DNA from: a bacterium
Lineage (GTDB): Bacteria; Bacillota; Bacilli; Lactobacillales; Streptococcaceae
Direction: 5' to 3'
Length of the DNA: 64,000 nt
Assembly (NCBI GenBank): GCA_905221235.1
Contig: CAJNCJ010000001.1
Span: 62,001 to 126,000, forward strand
A program made the translations under genes and the position numbers. The notes below the pieces were generated by a model that saw only the letters and a program-made list of their open reading frames with translations, had not been told where the DNA came from and searched no databases. Shown here one piece after another: positions 55,272-62,933 of this stretch (the first letter of the stretch is position 1; each line of letters starts with the position of its first letter).

Positions 55272-55637
55272 TTATTCTTTATGGCAAACCACTTCTATAT
55301 TGTTCCCATCTGGGTCAATCATAAAAGCAGCGTAGTAAATCGGATGCTCACTGCGATAACCAGGAGCCCCATTATCTCGCCCACCTGCCCCTAAGCCAGC
55401 CTCATAACAAGCTTGAACCTCTTCCTTATTTTCTGCTAAGAAAGCAAAGTGAATAGGATCTTGTGTCCCCTGAGCCAACCAAAAATCACCACCAGGATGA
55501 GGGCTGTTCGGGGCAAGAAAACTGATTAGAGAACTCGTCTTAAAAGCCAATTTATAGCCCAAAGGAGAGAGAAAACTCCTATAAAATCCTTCTGAAATTT
55601 GTAAATCCTTTACCTTAATTTCAAAATGATCAATCAT
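55272..55637 (-). CDS. VOC-superfamily (glyoxalase/dioxygenase-like) protein
   Basis: A 121-residue single VOC domain: MIDHFEIKVKDLQISEGFYR starts it and YYAAFMIDPDGNNIEVVCHK ends it, with a His in IHFAFLAENKEEV. The metal ligands (His, His/Gln, Glu) are plausible. The ATG 55637 overlaps the aspC end; a GTG two codons upstream is the alternative. It is inserted between aspC and asnS, absent from the Bacillus order I know. Reaction unknown. Confidence 0.83.
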   Translation of the reverse strand: MIDHFEIKVKDLQISEGFYRSFLSPLGYKLAFKTSSLISFLAPNSPHPGGDFWLAQGTQDPIHFAFLAENKEEVQACYEAGLGAGGRDNGAPGYRSEHPIYYAAFMIDPDGNNIEVVCHKE

Positions 55638-56817
55638 TCTCACTACCCATAAATGCTTTCAAGCGTTTAACTGCCTCTTTAAGCGTGTCTAGGTCTGTCG
55701 CATAGCTGAGGCGTACATTTTCTGGCGCTCCAAAGCCTGCTCCTGTTACCAAGGCCACTTCAGCTTCTTCTAGGATAGCGGTTGTAAATTCTGTCACATC
55801 CGTATAGCCTTTCATCTCCATTGCCTTTTTGACATTTGGGAAGAGATAGAAGGCCCCTTGCGGTTTGACCACTTCAAATCCTGGTACCTCAGCAAGAAGG
55901 GGATAGATGGTATTGAGTCGTTCCTCAAAGGCCTGACGCATGCTTTCTACAGTATCTTGCTCACCTGATAGGGCCTCAACTGCTGCATACTGGGCTACTG
56001 CTGAAGGGTTAGAGGTTGTTTGACCAGCAATCTTGGACATGGCAGCAATAATGTCTGCTTCACCGACAGCATAACCAATCCGCCAACCTGTCATAGCATA
56101 GGTTTTAGACACACCATTGATGACCACTGTTTGCTTACGAATTGCTTCAGATAGGCTAGAAATCGGTGTGAATTCATGACCATTATAGACCAAGCGACCA
56201 TAGATATCATCTGCTAGGATGAGAATATCCTTTTCTACAGCCCAGTTTCCGATTGCCAAGAGTTCCTCACGGGTGTAAATCATACCTGTCGGATTGGATG
56301 GTGAATTCAGCACCAAAACCTTGGTCTTGTCTGTGCGAGCTGCTTCTAACTGCTCTACGGTCACCTTAAAATGATTGTCTTCCTTCGCAGGAACAAAGAC
56401 TGGAACGCCCTCTGCCATCTTGACTTGGTCTCCATAGCTGACCCAGTATGGGGTTGGGATGATCACTTCATCACCTGGATTGACCACTGCCATAAAGAAG
56501 GTATAGAGAGAATATTTGGCTCCTGCAGCAACTGTCACTTGATTTGGTGCAACAGAATAGCCGTAAAAGCGCTCAAAGTAGCTATTGACCGCCGCCTTAA
56601 GTTCTGGCAGACCTGAGGTTACTGTATAAAAAGAAGCACGCCCATCTCGAATCGACGCAATGGCGGCATCTTGGATATTTTTGGGAGTAGTGAAATCTGG
56701 CTCACCCAAGGTTAGAGACAGGATATCTCTTCCCTCAGCCTTGAGTGCTTTGGCACGGGCTCCAGCAGCCAAGGTCACACTTTCTTCCATTTCTAAAACA
56801 CGGTTGGATAGTTTCAT
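55630..56817 (-). CDS. aspC: Aspartate aminotransferase (class I PLP)
   Basis: A 395-residue fold-type I transaminase converting oxaloacetate and glutamate to aspartate. NSPSNPTGMIYT holds the substrate Asn, ILADDIYGRLVYNG the Asp, VINGVSKTYAMTGWRIGYAV the PLP Lys, and NVRLSYATD the carboxylate Arg. It overlaps tseB by 4 bp and the VOC gene by 8 bp, so it is in the asnS operon, making the substrate for asparagine synthesis. Confidence 0.92.
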   Translation of the reverse strand: MKLSNRVLEMEESVTLAAGARAKALKAEGRDILSLTLGEPDFTTPKNIQDAAIASIRDGRASFYTVTSGLPELKAAVNSYFERFYGYSVAPNQVTVAAGAKYSLYTFFMAVVNPGDEVIIPTPYWVSYGDQVKMAEGVPVFVPAKEDNHFKVTVEQLEAARTDKTKVLVLNSPSNPTGMIYTREELLAIGNWAVEKDILILADDIYGRLVYNGHEFTPISSLSEAIRKQTVVINGVSKTYAMTGWRIGYAVGEADIIAAMSKIAGQTTSNPSAVAQYAAVEALSGEQDTVESMRQAFEERLNTIYPLLAEVPGFEVVKPQGAFYLFPNVKKAMEMKGYTDVTEFTTAILEEAEVALVTGAGFGAPENVRLSYATDLDTLKEAVKRLKAFMGSEND

Positions 56818-57302
56818 AGGCCCTCCTTATTGACCAATGCTCCTGTTTCAAAATCTACTAGATAAAAATTAGAGCCTGACTTGACTTCCCAGATTGGCTT
56901 GTCTTGATAACGGCCAAAGGTAATCTTGTCAATCTCGCCAGCTCCTTTTTCCTTAGAAACCGCTTCTGCTTTTTCTTGTGAAACACCTTGATTTAGCTGA
57001 TAAACGTAGATTTTATGGTCATCTTTCCCAATCAGGACAGCAAGTGCTTCTTGTTTTTTATTACGACCAAGAACGCTGTAATAAGATTCCAAGCCATTGT
57101 ATAAGTCAACCTGATCAGCCTGCTCTAATCCTGCATACTGCTGAGCTAATTTTTCTCCTTCACTTTTAGCTGTTTGATAGGGTTTCATACTCAGAAACAC
57201 CAGATACAGAAAGGAAGCACTGATAACCACAAACAAAATCGTCATCCCTAGACCATACTGCCACAGTAGATTATTTTTTGCTTTGTTTTGTCTTTTTTTC
57301 AC
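56814..57302 (-). CDS. tseB: TseB/YpmB-like membrane-anchored protein (DUF5590, PepSY-like)
   Basis: A 162-residue protein with one N-terminal transmembrane helix (GLGMTILFVVISASFLYLVF, about 17-36) and an extracellular PepSY-like part of two repeats (LIGKDDHKIYVYQ, KITFGRYQDKPIWEVKSGSN). The Bacillus homologue YpmB (TseB) interacts with a penicillin-binding protein in cell elongation. The start is GTG 57302; no Shine-Dalgarno exists and a full promoter ends 6 nt upstream. It is first of the operon with aspC and asnS, as in Bacillus. Confidence 0.85.
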   Translation of the reverse strand: MKKRQNKAKNNLLWQYGLGMTILFVVISASFLYLVFLSMKPYQTAKSEGEKLAQQYAGLEQADQVDLYNGLESYYSVLGRNKKQEALAVLIGKDDHKIYVYQLNQGVSQEKAEAVSKEKGAGEIDKITFGRYQDKPIWEVKSGSNFYLVDFETGALVNKEGL

Positions 57303-57308
57303 TCGTCT

Positions 57309-57337
57309 ATTTTACCATCTATTAGGCTTTATTACAA
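57309..57337 (-). promoter_or_regulatory. Promoter of tseB-aspC-asnS, leaderless geometry
   Basis: -35 TTGTAA (57337-57332), 17-bp spacer, extended -10 TGGTAAAAT (57317-57309), then six bases (AGACGA) to the GTG start. The BOX element begins 11 bp upstream of the -35. Confidence 0.7.
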
Positions 57338-57348
57338 GTGAATGCAAG

Positions 57349-57455
57349 AATACTCTTCGAAAATCCAATTCAAACTTTGTCAGCGTTGCCTTGCCGTACT
57401 CAAGTACTGTCTTCGGCTAGCTTCCTAGTTTGCTCTTTGATTTTCATTGAGTATA
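57349..57455 (-). repeat. BOX element (boxA-boxC, no boxB)
   Basis: Read on minus it begins TATACTCAATGAAAATCAAA and ends GATTTTCGAAGAGTATTC, the known ends of the mitis-group BOX repeat. The length of ~107 bp equals one boxA plus one boxC. It separates the MFS gene from the tseB operon promoter. Confidence 0.88.
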
Positions 57456-57551
57456 AGCAACCAATTCTATTTCTTCCTTCAAAGGAAACAGATTTTTCTT
57501 GATTAAAACCGAGCAGGAAAAGTAAAGACAGCTCCAAAATCAACCTATTAA

Positions 57552-57578
57552 AAAACCTGAGCTTGGCACTCAAGTTTT
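57552..57578 (-). terminator. Terminator of the MFS gene
   Basis: AAAACTTGAG-TGCCAAG-CTCAGGTTTT followed by TT on minus, 10-bp stem with one mismatch. Confidence 0.75.
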
Positions 57579-57594
57579 CGTAAGTTCTTTTACT

Positions 57595-58791
57595 TTATAA
57601 AATCACTTTATCATCCATTCTTTTAGCCATTTTTCCTAAAAAGATAGGTAGTAAAAGGCCAATCATGACTAAAAAGAAGCCTAGATAAAGAAATGTTAGC
57701 ACAAAGCCTAAATGGTCAATCAACCAGCCTGTCAGCGGGAAGAACACAATCATACTCAGGCTAAACATCATAGAGTAGACACTCAGCATGGTTGCCCTTA
57801 CTTCACTTGGAAGGCGCTCTTGCAAATCATTGTCAAAAATCGGCTGAAAAAGAGCATATAGAGCATTACTAATCAAATAAATCAAAATATAGATTAGAGG
57901 TGTTCCAAAGTAGGACAACATATAGGTGACTCCAGTCAGCAGGACGAGAATAGGGAAAAGCTTCAAGGCAGCATATTTCTTTCCAATCCTACTCGCTAGA
58001 TAGACTGCGACGATATTTAAGAGACTACCAAGTAGCATAACTGCTGAAATTTGCCAACCACTTAAATCTGGTAACTGATTTTGATAGTAAAAATAAAACA
58101 TGCACATAAGTACTCCGACAATCTGAGACAAAATCATCCAGTTGAACAGCATGGGATTTCGCTCCAACTCTTCCTTAACAGTCCAAATAATCTGTTTCAT
58201 CGTCACACTATCAGCTTTTTCTACCTTAACACTGGGTTCTTTCAGCATCCAAATCAGGAAAAGAACTATGATAGAAGTGGCAATCATGATATAGTAGGTC
58301 AGGTGCAATTGACCATGGACAAAAAATCCTGCCAAAACTGTCCCCAAAGACCGAGTTCCTTCTGCTACTCCTGATAGGAAGCTTGAAATGGATAGATAAC
58401 GCTCCTTTAGTCCAGCCTCTACAGCCGAATCATAGACCATTGCTGCGCTTGTTCCTGAATCAAAATTATAAGACAAGGCACTCACCGCCATAGCTAGGGC
58501 ATAAATCCAAAAATTTCCCTGCCCAGCCAACATAAGAATAGAAGACACAATCCCTGCTATACGACTTAAATAAAGATTGGTCTTATAGGAATAGCGGTCA
58601 GCTAACATACCAGATGGAATTTCACAGAGAAGACTGGTCGTATGAAAAATACTTTCCAGAAGTCCAATCTGCCAAAGAGACATTCCGTTTTGACTGAGAA
58701 AGAGAATCCAAAAACTGGTAATCCCTAGAAATGCAAAAAACTCAACTCCGGCCATCAGGCCAATATTTTTCCGATAATTTCTTATTAACAT
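57595..58791 (-). CDS. MFS transporter (drug:H+ antiporter type)
   Basis: A 398-residue transporter with 12 predicted helices. The conserved loop between helices 2 and 3 is present (EIPSGMLADRYSYKTNLYLS, about 52-71). It looks like exporters of small drugs or metabolites. The start at 58791 has AAAGGAG 6 nt upstream; a longer frame from a GTG at 58836 has none. The leader has a start-stop codon pair and a 10-bp hairpin, the kind of structure seen before drug-inducible resistance genes. Substrate unknown. Confidence 0.86.
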   Translation of the reverse strand: MLIRNYRKNIGLMAGVEFFAFLGITSFWILFLSQNGMSLWQIGLLESIFHTTSLLCEIPSGMLADRYSYKTNLYLSRIAGIVSSILMLAGQGNFWIYALAMAVSALSYNFDSGTSAAMVYDSAVEAGLKERYLSISSFLSGVAEGTRSLGTVLAGFFVHGQLHLTYYIMIATSIIVLFLIWMLKEPSVKVEKADSVTMKQIIWTVKEELERNPMLFNWMILSQIVGVLMCMFYFYYQNQLPDLSGWQISAVMLLGSLLNIVAVYLASRIGKKYAALKLFPILVLLTGVTYMLSYFGTPLIYILIYLISNALYALFQPIFDNDLQERLPSEVRATMLSVYSMMFSLSMIVFFPLTGWLIDHLGFVLTFLYLGFFLVMIGLLLPIFLGKMAKRMDDKVIL

Positions 58792-58801
58792 CTTTTCTCC
58801 T

Positions 58802-58843
58802 TTAACAAGTGTATTATTATTTCTTTTGTCCGTCACTTGTTAA
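58802..58843 (-). promoter_or_regulatory. Leader hairpin upstream of the MFS ribosome-binding site
   Basis: TTAACAAGTG and CACTTGTTAA, a perfect 10-bp stem with a 22-nt loop; the 3' arm runs directly into the AAAGGAG of the MFS gene on minus. Confidence 0.6.
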
Positions 58844-58851
58844 TCTGTGCC

Positions 58852-58857
58852 TTACAT
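58852..58857 (-). promoter_or_regulatory. Start-stop uORF (ATG TAA) in the MFS leader
   Basis: ATG immediately followed by TAA, with AGGGG 8 nt upstream on minus. It would load a ribosome just upstream of the leader hairpin. Confidence 0.4.
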
Positions 58858-59010
58858 GATCTCCACCCCTTTTAGAAGCATTCTTCAATGCCATTATTTT
58901 TTGTTTAATTGTTTATGAAATGATATCGGAAAATAGCCGTTCTGCGGTTTCTATTGCGAGTTTTCTCGTTTATTTTAGCACTTATGTCACTATATTACAA
59001 GAGAATATGG

Positions 59011-59028
59011 GAATACTCTGCGAAAATC
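59011..59028. repeat. Truncated BOX-like end
   Basis: GAATACTCTGCGAAAATC matches the end of the BOX at 57348-57365 at 17 of 18 bases, then the similarity stops. It is probably a decayed or partial copy. Confidence 0.5.
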
Positions 59029-59101
59029 GAATGCATTCCAGTCGCAAGTGACTTGAGTTTCTGCAGTTTTATAGTTTTCAAATTATCTTTGAGCAAATTT
59101 C

Positions 59102-59130
59102 TTGCAAGTCCTTTTGTTTTGTTGTAATAT
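59102..59130 (+). promoter_or_regulatory. Promoter of the FMN reductase gene
   Basis: -35 TTGCAA (59102-59107), 17-bp spacer, -10 TAATAT (59125-59130). Confidence 0.7.
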
Positions 59131-59181
59131 ACTTTATAACAACGAGAGAATTCTCGGAATTTAAGCCAAAGGAGACACATC

Positions 59182-59730
59182 ATGTCTAAAAAAGTATTAT
59201 TTATCGTCGGATCACTTCGCCAAGGTTCTTTCAACCACCAAATGGCCCTCGAAGCTGAGAAAGCACTTGCTGGTAAAGCGGAAGTTAGCTACCTCGATTA
59301 TTCATCTATTCCTCTCTTCAGCCAAGATTTGGAAGTTCCAACTCACCCAGCTGTAGCGGCTGCTCGTGAAGCAGTTCTCGCTGCGGATGCCATCTGGATC
59401 TTCTCTCCAGTCTACAACTTCTCTATCCCTGGAACAGTGAAAAACTTGCTTGACTGGCTATCTCGTGCCCTTAACTTGTCAGATACACGTGGCGCTTCTG
59501 CCCTTCAAGACAAGTTTGTCACAGTATCATCTGTAGCCAATGCAGGTCACGATCAACTCTTCGCTATTTACAAAGATCTCTTGCCATTTATCCGTACACA
59601 AGTAGTTGGTGATTTCACTGCTGCGCGTGTTAATGACTCTGCCTGGGCAGACGGAAAATTGGTTCTTGAAGAAACAGTCCTAAACTCACTTGAAAAACAA
59701 GCGGAAGACTTGGTCAATGCTATCAAGTAA
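59182..59730 (+). CDS. NADPH-dependent FMN reductase (flavodoxin-like)
   Basis: A 182-residue cytoplasmic flavoprotein of the NADPH_FMN_red family. LFIVGSLRQGSFNHQMALEA (about 6-25) binds the FMN phosphate, and WIFSPVYNFSIPGTVKNLLDW (about 73-93, split here as FSPVYNFSIPG and VKNLLDW) contacts the isoalloxazine ring. It probably reduces flavins or quinones using NAD(P)H. AAAGGAG precedes the ATG. It is a monocistronic gene, between a sigma-A promoter and a bidirectional terminator. Confidence 0.9.
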   Translation: MSKKVLFIVGSLRQGSFNHQMALEAEKALAGKAEVSYLDYSSIPLFSQDLEVPTHPAVAAAREAVLAADAIWIFSPVYNFSIPGTVKNLLDWLSRALNLSDTRGASALQDKFVTVSSVANAGHDQLFAIYKDLLPFIRTQVVGDFTAARVNDSAWADGKLVLEETVLNSLEKQAEDLVNAIK

Positions 59731-59740
59731 CTAACATAAT

Positions 59741-59796
59741 AAAAGCGAACAAGACTACTTTTCTGACACTCAAAAGACTAGCTTGTTCGCTTTTTA
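59741..59796. terminator. Bidirectional terminator between FMN reductase and yaaA
   Basis: AAAAGCGAACAAG and CTTGTTCGCTTTT form a perfect 13-bp stem with a 28-nt, partly pairable loop; T-tracts occur on both strands. Confidence 0.85.
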
Positions 59797-59840
59797 TATT
59801 TAAAGTTAGAGTTTTGTCCCCGACTCTTTTCTTCTATCTT

Positions 59841-60569
59841 CTATACTTCCTTTACAAAAATCAATTCCTGTGGTTGGGACAGGTCTTCTCTGTAAACAAA
59901 TCCGGCAAAGTTCAAGCGACGAGCTTCCTCCACTGTTTCTACTTGATTTTCTATAAGTGCTGTTAGAAAGGCACCACGCGCTTTCTTGGAAATAGTTGAG
60001 TGAATCTTCAGCTGACCGCCTCTCTCCTCCATAAATTTAAAGGTCACCATCTTTTCTCTGATTTCCTTAGAAAATACAGTCTCAAACTCGGATGACAAGA
60101 GAGAGAAAATCACTTCTTCCTGCGTCACAACTTCATCATAGGCTGCCTTCCAATGGCTCTTCAAAGTCTTACCAGCGGCTTTTAATTTCATCAAAAAATC
60201 CAAACGGTGAGGAGCCATGGGTGACAAGGCTGGAACAACACCGTACAAAGCCGAGGTAATGAAGACATGATTTTCAAGATAATCTTGTTCCGCCTCGGTC
60301 AGCTTCTCTCTCTTAATGTTGCGGTACATAAGCCCATCAAAAAGTTTCAAGGCTGGATAGTGTTGAGCAGTTTGCCTTTTCAAAGCTTGGATATTTTGAA
60401 ATTCTTCCGCCGCTTTCTCAGCTGATACCTTGTAGAAACTCTCCAATTGACTAGCAGAATAGAGGGCCAAGGCATCAAGTACTGCCTGACTTTCTGGTTT
60501 TAAAGGAGCGACTTCGATACTTGGCAAGTCTGTGTTCATTTCTTTTGCTGTTGGGATTAAAATTTTCAT
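59841..60569 (-). CDS. yaaA: YaaA family peroxide-resistance protein (DUF328)
   Basis: A 242-residue cytoplasmic protein of the YaaA/UPF0246 family, which in E. coli lowers intracellular free iron under peroxide stress. MKILIPTAKEMNTDLPSIEV at the start, LFDGLMYRNI, SALYGVVPALSPMAPHRLDF, and RGAFLTALIENQVETVEEAR are the conserved segments. The start ATG 60569 has no Shine-Dalgarno; an extended -10 ends 6 nt before it, so the mRNA may be leaderless. Confidence 0.9.
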   Translation of the reverse strand: MKILIPTAKEMNTDLPSIEVAPLKPESQAVLDALALYSASQLESFYKVSAEKAAEEFQNIQALKRQTAQHYPALKLFDGLMYRNIKREKLTEAEQDYLENHVFITSALYGVVPALSPMAPHRLDFLMKLKAAGKTLKSHWKAAYDEVVTQEEVIFSLLSSEFETVFSKEIREKMVTFKFMEERGGQLKIHSTISKKARGAFLTALIENQVETVEEARRLNFAGFVYREDLSQPQELIFVKEV

Positions 60570-60575
60570 ATTGAT

Positions 60576-60604
60576 AGTGTAGCATATTTTTTAGCCACAA
60601 CCAA
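60576..60604 (-). promoter_or_regulatory. Promoter of yaaA, leaderless geometry
   Basis: -35 TTGGTT (60604-60599), 17-bp spacer, extended -10 TGCTACACT (60584-60576), six bases (ATCAAT) before the ATG. Confidence 0.65.
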
Positions 60605-60616
60605 GAAATTCATCTG

Positions 60617-60643
60617 AAAAACCTCGGCTTGACCGAGGTTTTT
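60617..60643. terminator. Terminator upstream of yaaA, for the 54-residue gene
   Basis: AAAAACCTCGG-CTTGA-CCGAGGTTTTT, a perfect 11-bp stem with U-tracts on both strands, 4 nt past the small gene's stop. Confidence 0.9.
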
Positions 60644-60647
60644 CTGT

Positions 60648-60812
60648 TTATTTTGGCCATCCTAACCAGACAGCCACGAGAACAAGGGCTAGGCCAGCTA
60701 AGCTTGTTAGGATAGATAAGAATTTATCTTTTTTCTCCTTGAACTGAAAAAAACCTATCTTCAAAGCGAGCAGTCCAAGTAGCATTGAAGCAACCATCAC
60801 ATAAAAACCCAT
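60648..60812 (-). CDS. Small membrane protein, 54 residues, function unknown
   Basis: A short gene I found by reading the gap. ATG at 60812 follows GGAGG by 8 nt, and the frame runs 54 codons to TAA at 60648. The protein has two predicted helices (GFYVMVASMLLGLLALKIGF and LSILTSLAGLALVLVAVWLG) joined by a basic loop (QFKEKKDKF), so a hairpin in the membrane. It ends 4 nt before a strong terminator and follows an unrelated 531-residue membrane protein gene. Homologues are probably conserved in streptococci, but I cannot check. Confidence 0.7.
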   Translation of the reverse strand: MGFYVMVASMLLGLLALKIGFFQFKEKKDKFLSILTSLAGLALVLVAVWLGWPK

Positions 60813-60877
60813 TTGTTTGTCCTCCATTAGTCTTATTTTACCTTATTATAACATATACTTCTTAAATAAAGCTGTTC

Positions 60878-62473
60878 TTACTGAACTTTAAAGGTCTTGA
60901 GATAATTGTCTTTTCCTACTTGACCTTCGAAGGTTTTACCATTTTCTAGGTAAGGAAGTTCATCAGATACTGAGGCCTTGACCTTGTATATCTTGCCATC
61001 AACTTTAAAGAAGTAGACAGTGTCACCCTTGATAACAGCTGATTTGAGGTCTGCTACCACACCCTTGATACTTTCTGTCGTTGCATTATCAATTTCAAGG
61101 TCGTTTTTATTAGCATACTTGCTGAGCAGTTCTTCCACTGTCGTGGCTACGATAACATTTTGGTACTCGACTGCGTCCACCAAAGCGTACTCTTTGACCA
61201 AACCAGCATTGTCCTTCAAGCCCATGATGTAGAGAGGCTTGTCATTGAGGTTGATGAGGATTGGGAAGGTCGCCTTGTAAGATTTCTCTTGGACAGCACC
61301 TTCTGCTGATTCACGGGCTGATTCTTCAGTTGCAGAGGCCAAGCTGTACTTGGTAATTTCTCCTGTTCGCATATTTTCAAGGATGAAACCAAGATTACTC
61401 TCATCTGCATTGGCCGACGTCACACCTGTGTAGAGATAGATGTCATTACCGATAGACAAGTAATTATAGCCCTTGGTAGTCTGAGTCACATTTTTCTTGG
61501 AAATCATGGCATTCCAGAAACCATCCTTGTACTTACCATTGTAGTTGATTTGCTCGATGGTTTCCTCTGCTGGATAAACCCTGTCCACCCATTCTGGAAC
61601 GTCTGCCAAGCTGTATTCCTTGGTTTCTCCATTTGTGGCATCCAAGATAATGACTGAAACAGGACGAGGAACCGCAAGTCCAAATTGCTTTTGGTAAACC
61701 GTCGCCACATAGAAAGGATTGCCCTCATCGTCCACTTCGAAAGATGGAGTTTTAAAGATTTTAGTCGGGTACTTCAAGCGCAGGTGGCGTTTGACATCAC
61801 GGTTAAAATACTCCGAGTCCGAATACTTGATTGGTGTCTTCAAGTCCACCAAATCCGCATTCCCAGTTACCATGTCCACCTTAATATACTCACCGATTCC
61901 CTTGGCCTGATTGTTAAACCATTTGATAGGGTCTGCATATTCTAGTGGCGTAACTCGATAAGGTTTCCCATCAATCGTTAGTTGAGTATAGGTGTCTGCC
62001 GCCACGTACTGTGACACCTTATCCGTTAGGGAACCCAAGTAGCGGTCCCCAATTTTTTCAGCAGTACTTCTATCTAGGATAGGAACCTTACTGGTGTCAC
62101 TCTTAGGAAATTCAGTAAACTCTTTTTCCGTAACCGTGACTACATTGGCATAATTTTTAGCCTGAAAAATGCTGGAAGTCACCAAGGAAGCCAAGGCTGC
62201 TAAGAGAAGAATTCCTCCAATAGAAGCTACAAGAACTTTACCTAACCGATTGATTTTAAAACCCTCTAGATTTAAGGCAGCTTCCGCCTTACCGTGGCGT
62301 ACATGAACCGTTTTGACCAGATTGATTCCCTTGCCAAAGCCAAATAAGACTGCCACAACTAATAAATGTCCACAAAGGAAAAAGAGAAATTCCCAGCTGG
62401 TCAGGTTAAGGGGCGGTAAAAAGATATACCAGGTCGTTGAGATAAAAATAAGTTCAAAGACTATCCGTTTCAT
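60878..62473 (-). CDS. Conserved membrane protein of unknown function, 531 residues
   Basis: A protein with about three N-terminal helices (IFISTTWYIFLPPL, FLFFLCGHLLVVAVLFGFG, LVASIGGILLLAALASLV, ending near residue 107) and a large extracellular part (about 110-531) rich in beta-like repeats such as YKDGFWNAMISKK and GKIYKVKASVS. I recognise no enzyme motif; PepSY-like elements (KIYKVKASV, TKEYSLADVPEW) hint at a binding or inhibitor role. GGAGG precedes the ATG, 11 bp after the deformylase gene. Confidence 0.75.
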   Translation of the reverse strand: MKRIVFELIFISTTWYIFLPPLNLTSWEFLFFLCGHLLVVAVLFGFGKGINLVKTVHVRHGKAEAALNLEGFKINRLGKVLVASIGGILLLAALASLVTSSIFQAKNYANVVTVTEKEFTEFPKSDTSKVPILDRSTAEKIGDRYLGSLTDKVSQYVAADTYTQLTIDGKPYRVTPLEYADPIKWFNNQAKGIGEYIKVDMVTGNADLVDLKTPIKYSDSEYFNRDVKRHLRLKYPTKIFKTPSFEVDDEGNPFYVATVYQKQFGLAVPRPVSVIILDATNGETKEYSLADVPEWVDRVYPAEETIEQINYNGKYKDGFWNAMISKKNVTQTTKGYNYLSIGNDIYLYTGVTSANADESNLGFILENMRTGEITKYSLASATEESARESAEGAVQEKSYKATFPILINLNDKPLYIMGLKDNAGLVKEYALVDAVEYQNVIVATTVEELLSKYANKNDLEIDNATTESIKGVVADLKSAVIKGDTVYFFKVDGKIYKVKASVSDELPYLENGKTFEGQVGKDNYLKTFKVQ

Positions 62474-62484
62474 TTGCTTTCCTC

Positions 62485-62895
62485 CTAAATAATTCGTCCT
62501 TCCAAGTGATCCAGTTCATGCTGGCAAATCTGAGCTGGGAAACCTGTCAAAGTAATGGTCTGTTCCTGCCACTTGCTGTCACGATAGGAAACCCTTATGG
62601 TTTCATACCGCTTAGTTGGTCTCACACCTACCAAGGACAAACAGCCTTCCTCTGTCTCATAAGGTCCTTCAGAGGACAGGAGCACTGGGTTAAACATGAC
62701 TACAGGAACCAAGCCAAGATTAAAGATAATCACGCGCTTCTGCACCCCAATCATATTGGCAGCCAGACCGACACAAGTCTCACGATTTGCTAAGAGTGTA
62801 TCCTGCAAATCTCTGGCAAGATACAGATCATCCTGATTTGCCGGCTGAGACACCTGAGATAAGAACAAAATATCCTTCACAATTTTCTTTTCCAC
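62485..62895 (-). CDS. Peptide deformylase-like protein with a degenerate motif 1
   Basis: A 136-residue deformylase homologue. Motif 2 EGCLS and motif 3 QHELDHLEG supply the metal Cys and two His plus the catalytic Glu, but motif 1 reads VGLAANMIG, with Met where deformylases have Gln (GLAAPQIG) that stabilises the transition state. In pneumococcus a second deformylase homologue is reported non-essential, and this may be its counterpart. The start is GTG with AGAGGAG 9 nt upstream. An extended promoter lies just upstream, and the next gene follows by 11 bp. Confidence 0.85.
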   Translation of the reverse strand: MEKKIVKDILFLSQVSQPANQDDLYLARDLQDTLLANRETCVGLAANMIGVQKRVIIFNLGLVPVVMFNPVLLSSEGPYETEEGCLSLVGVRPTKRYETIRVSYRDSKWQEQTITLTGFPAQICQHELDHLEGRII

Positions 62896-62933
62896 TTCCT
62901 CACACTCCTCTTGATTTTTACTATATTATAGCA

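Larger units (their letters stand above)
58792..59181. other. Divergent intergenic region between the MFS and FMN reductase genes
   Basis: Contains the MFS leader (58802-58865), a truncated BOX-like end (59011-59028), and the FMN reductase promoter (59102-59130). CGAGA-GAAT-TCTCG at 59143-59156 is a small inverted repeat just after that promoter. The rest shows no gene. Confidence 0.6.

Noticed and set aside
55640..55675. cre-like sequence near the end of aspC
   Set aside because: It is inside a coding region, matches poorly, and no promoter lies nearby.
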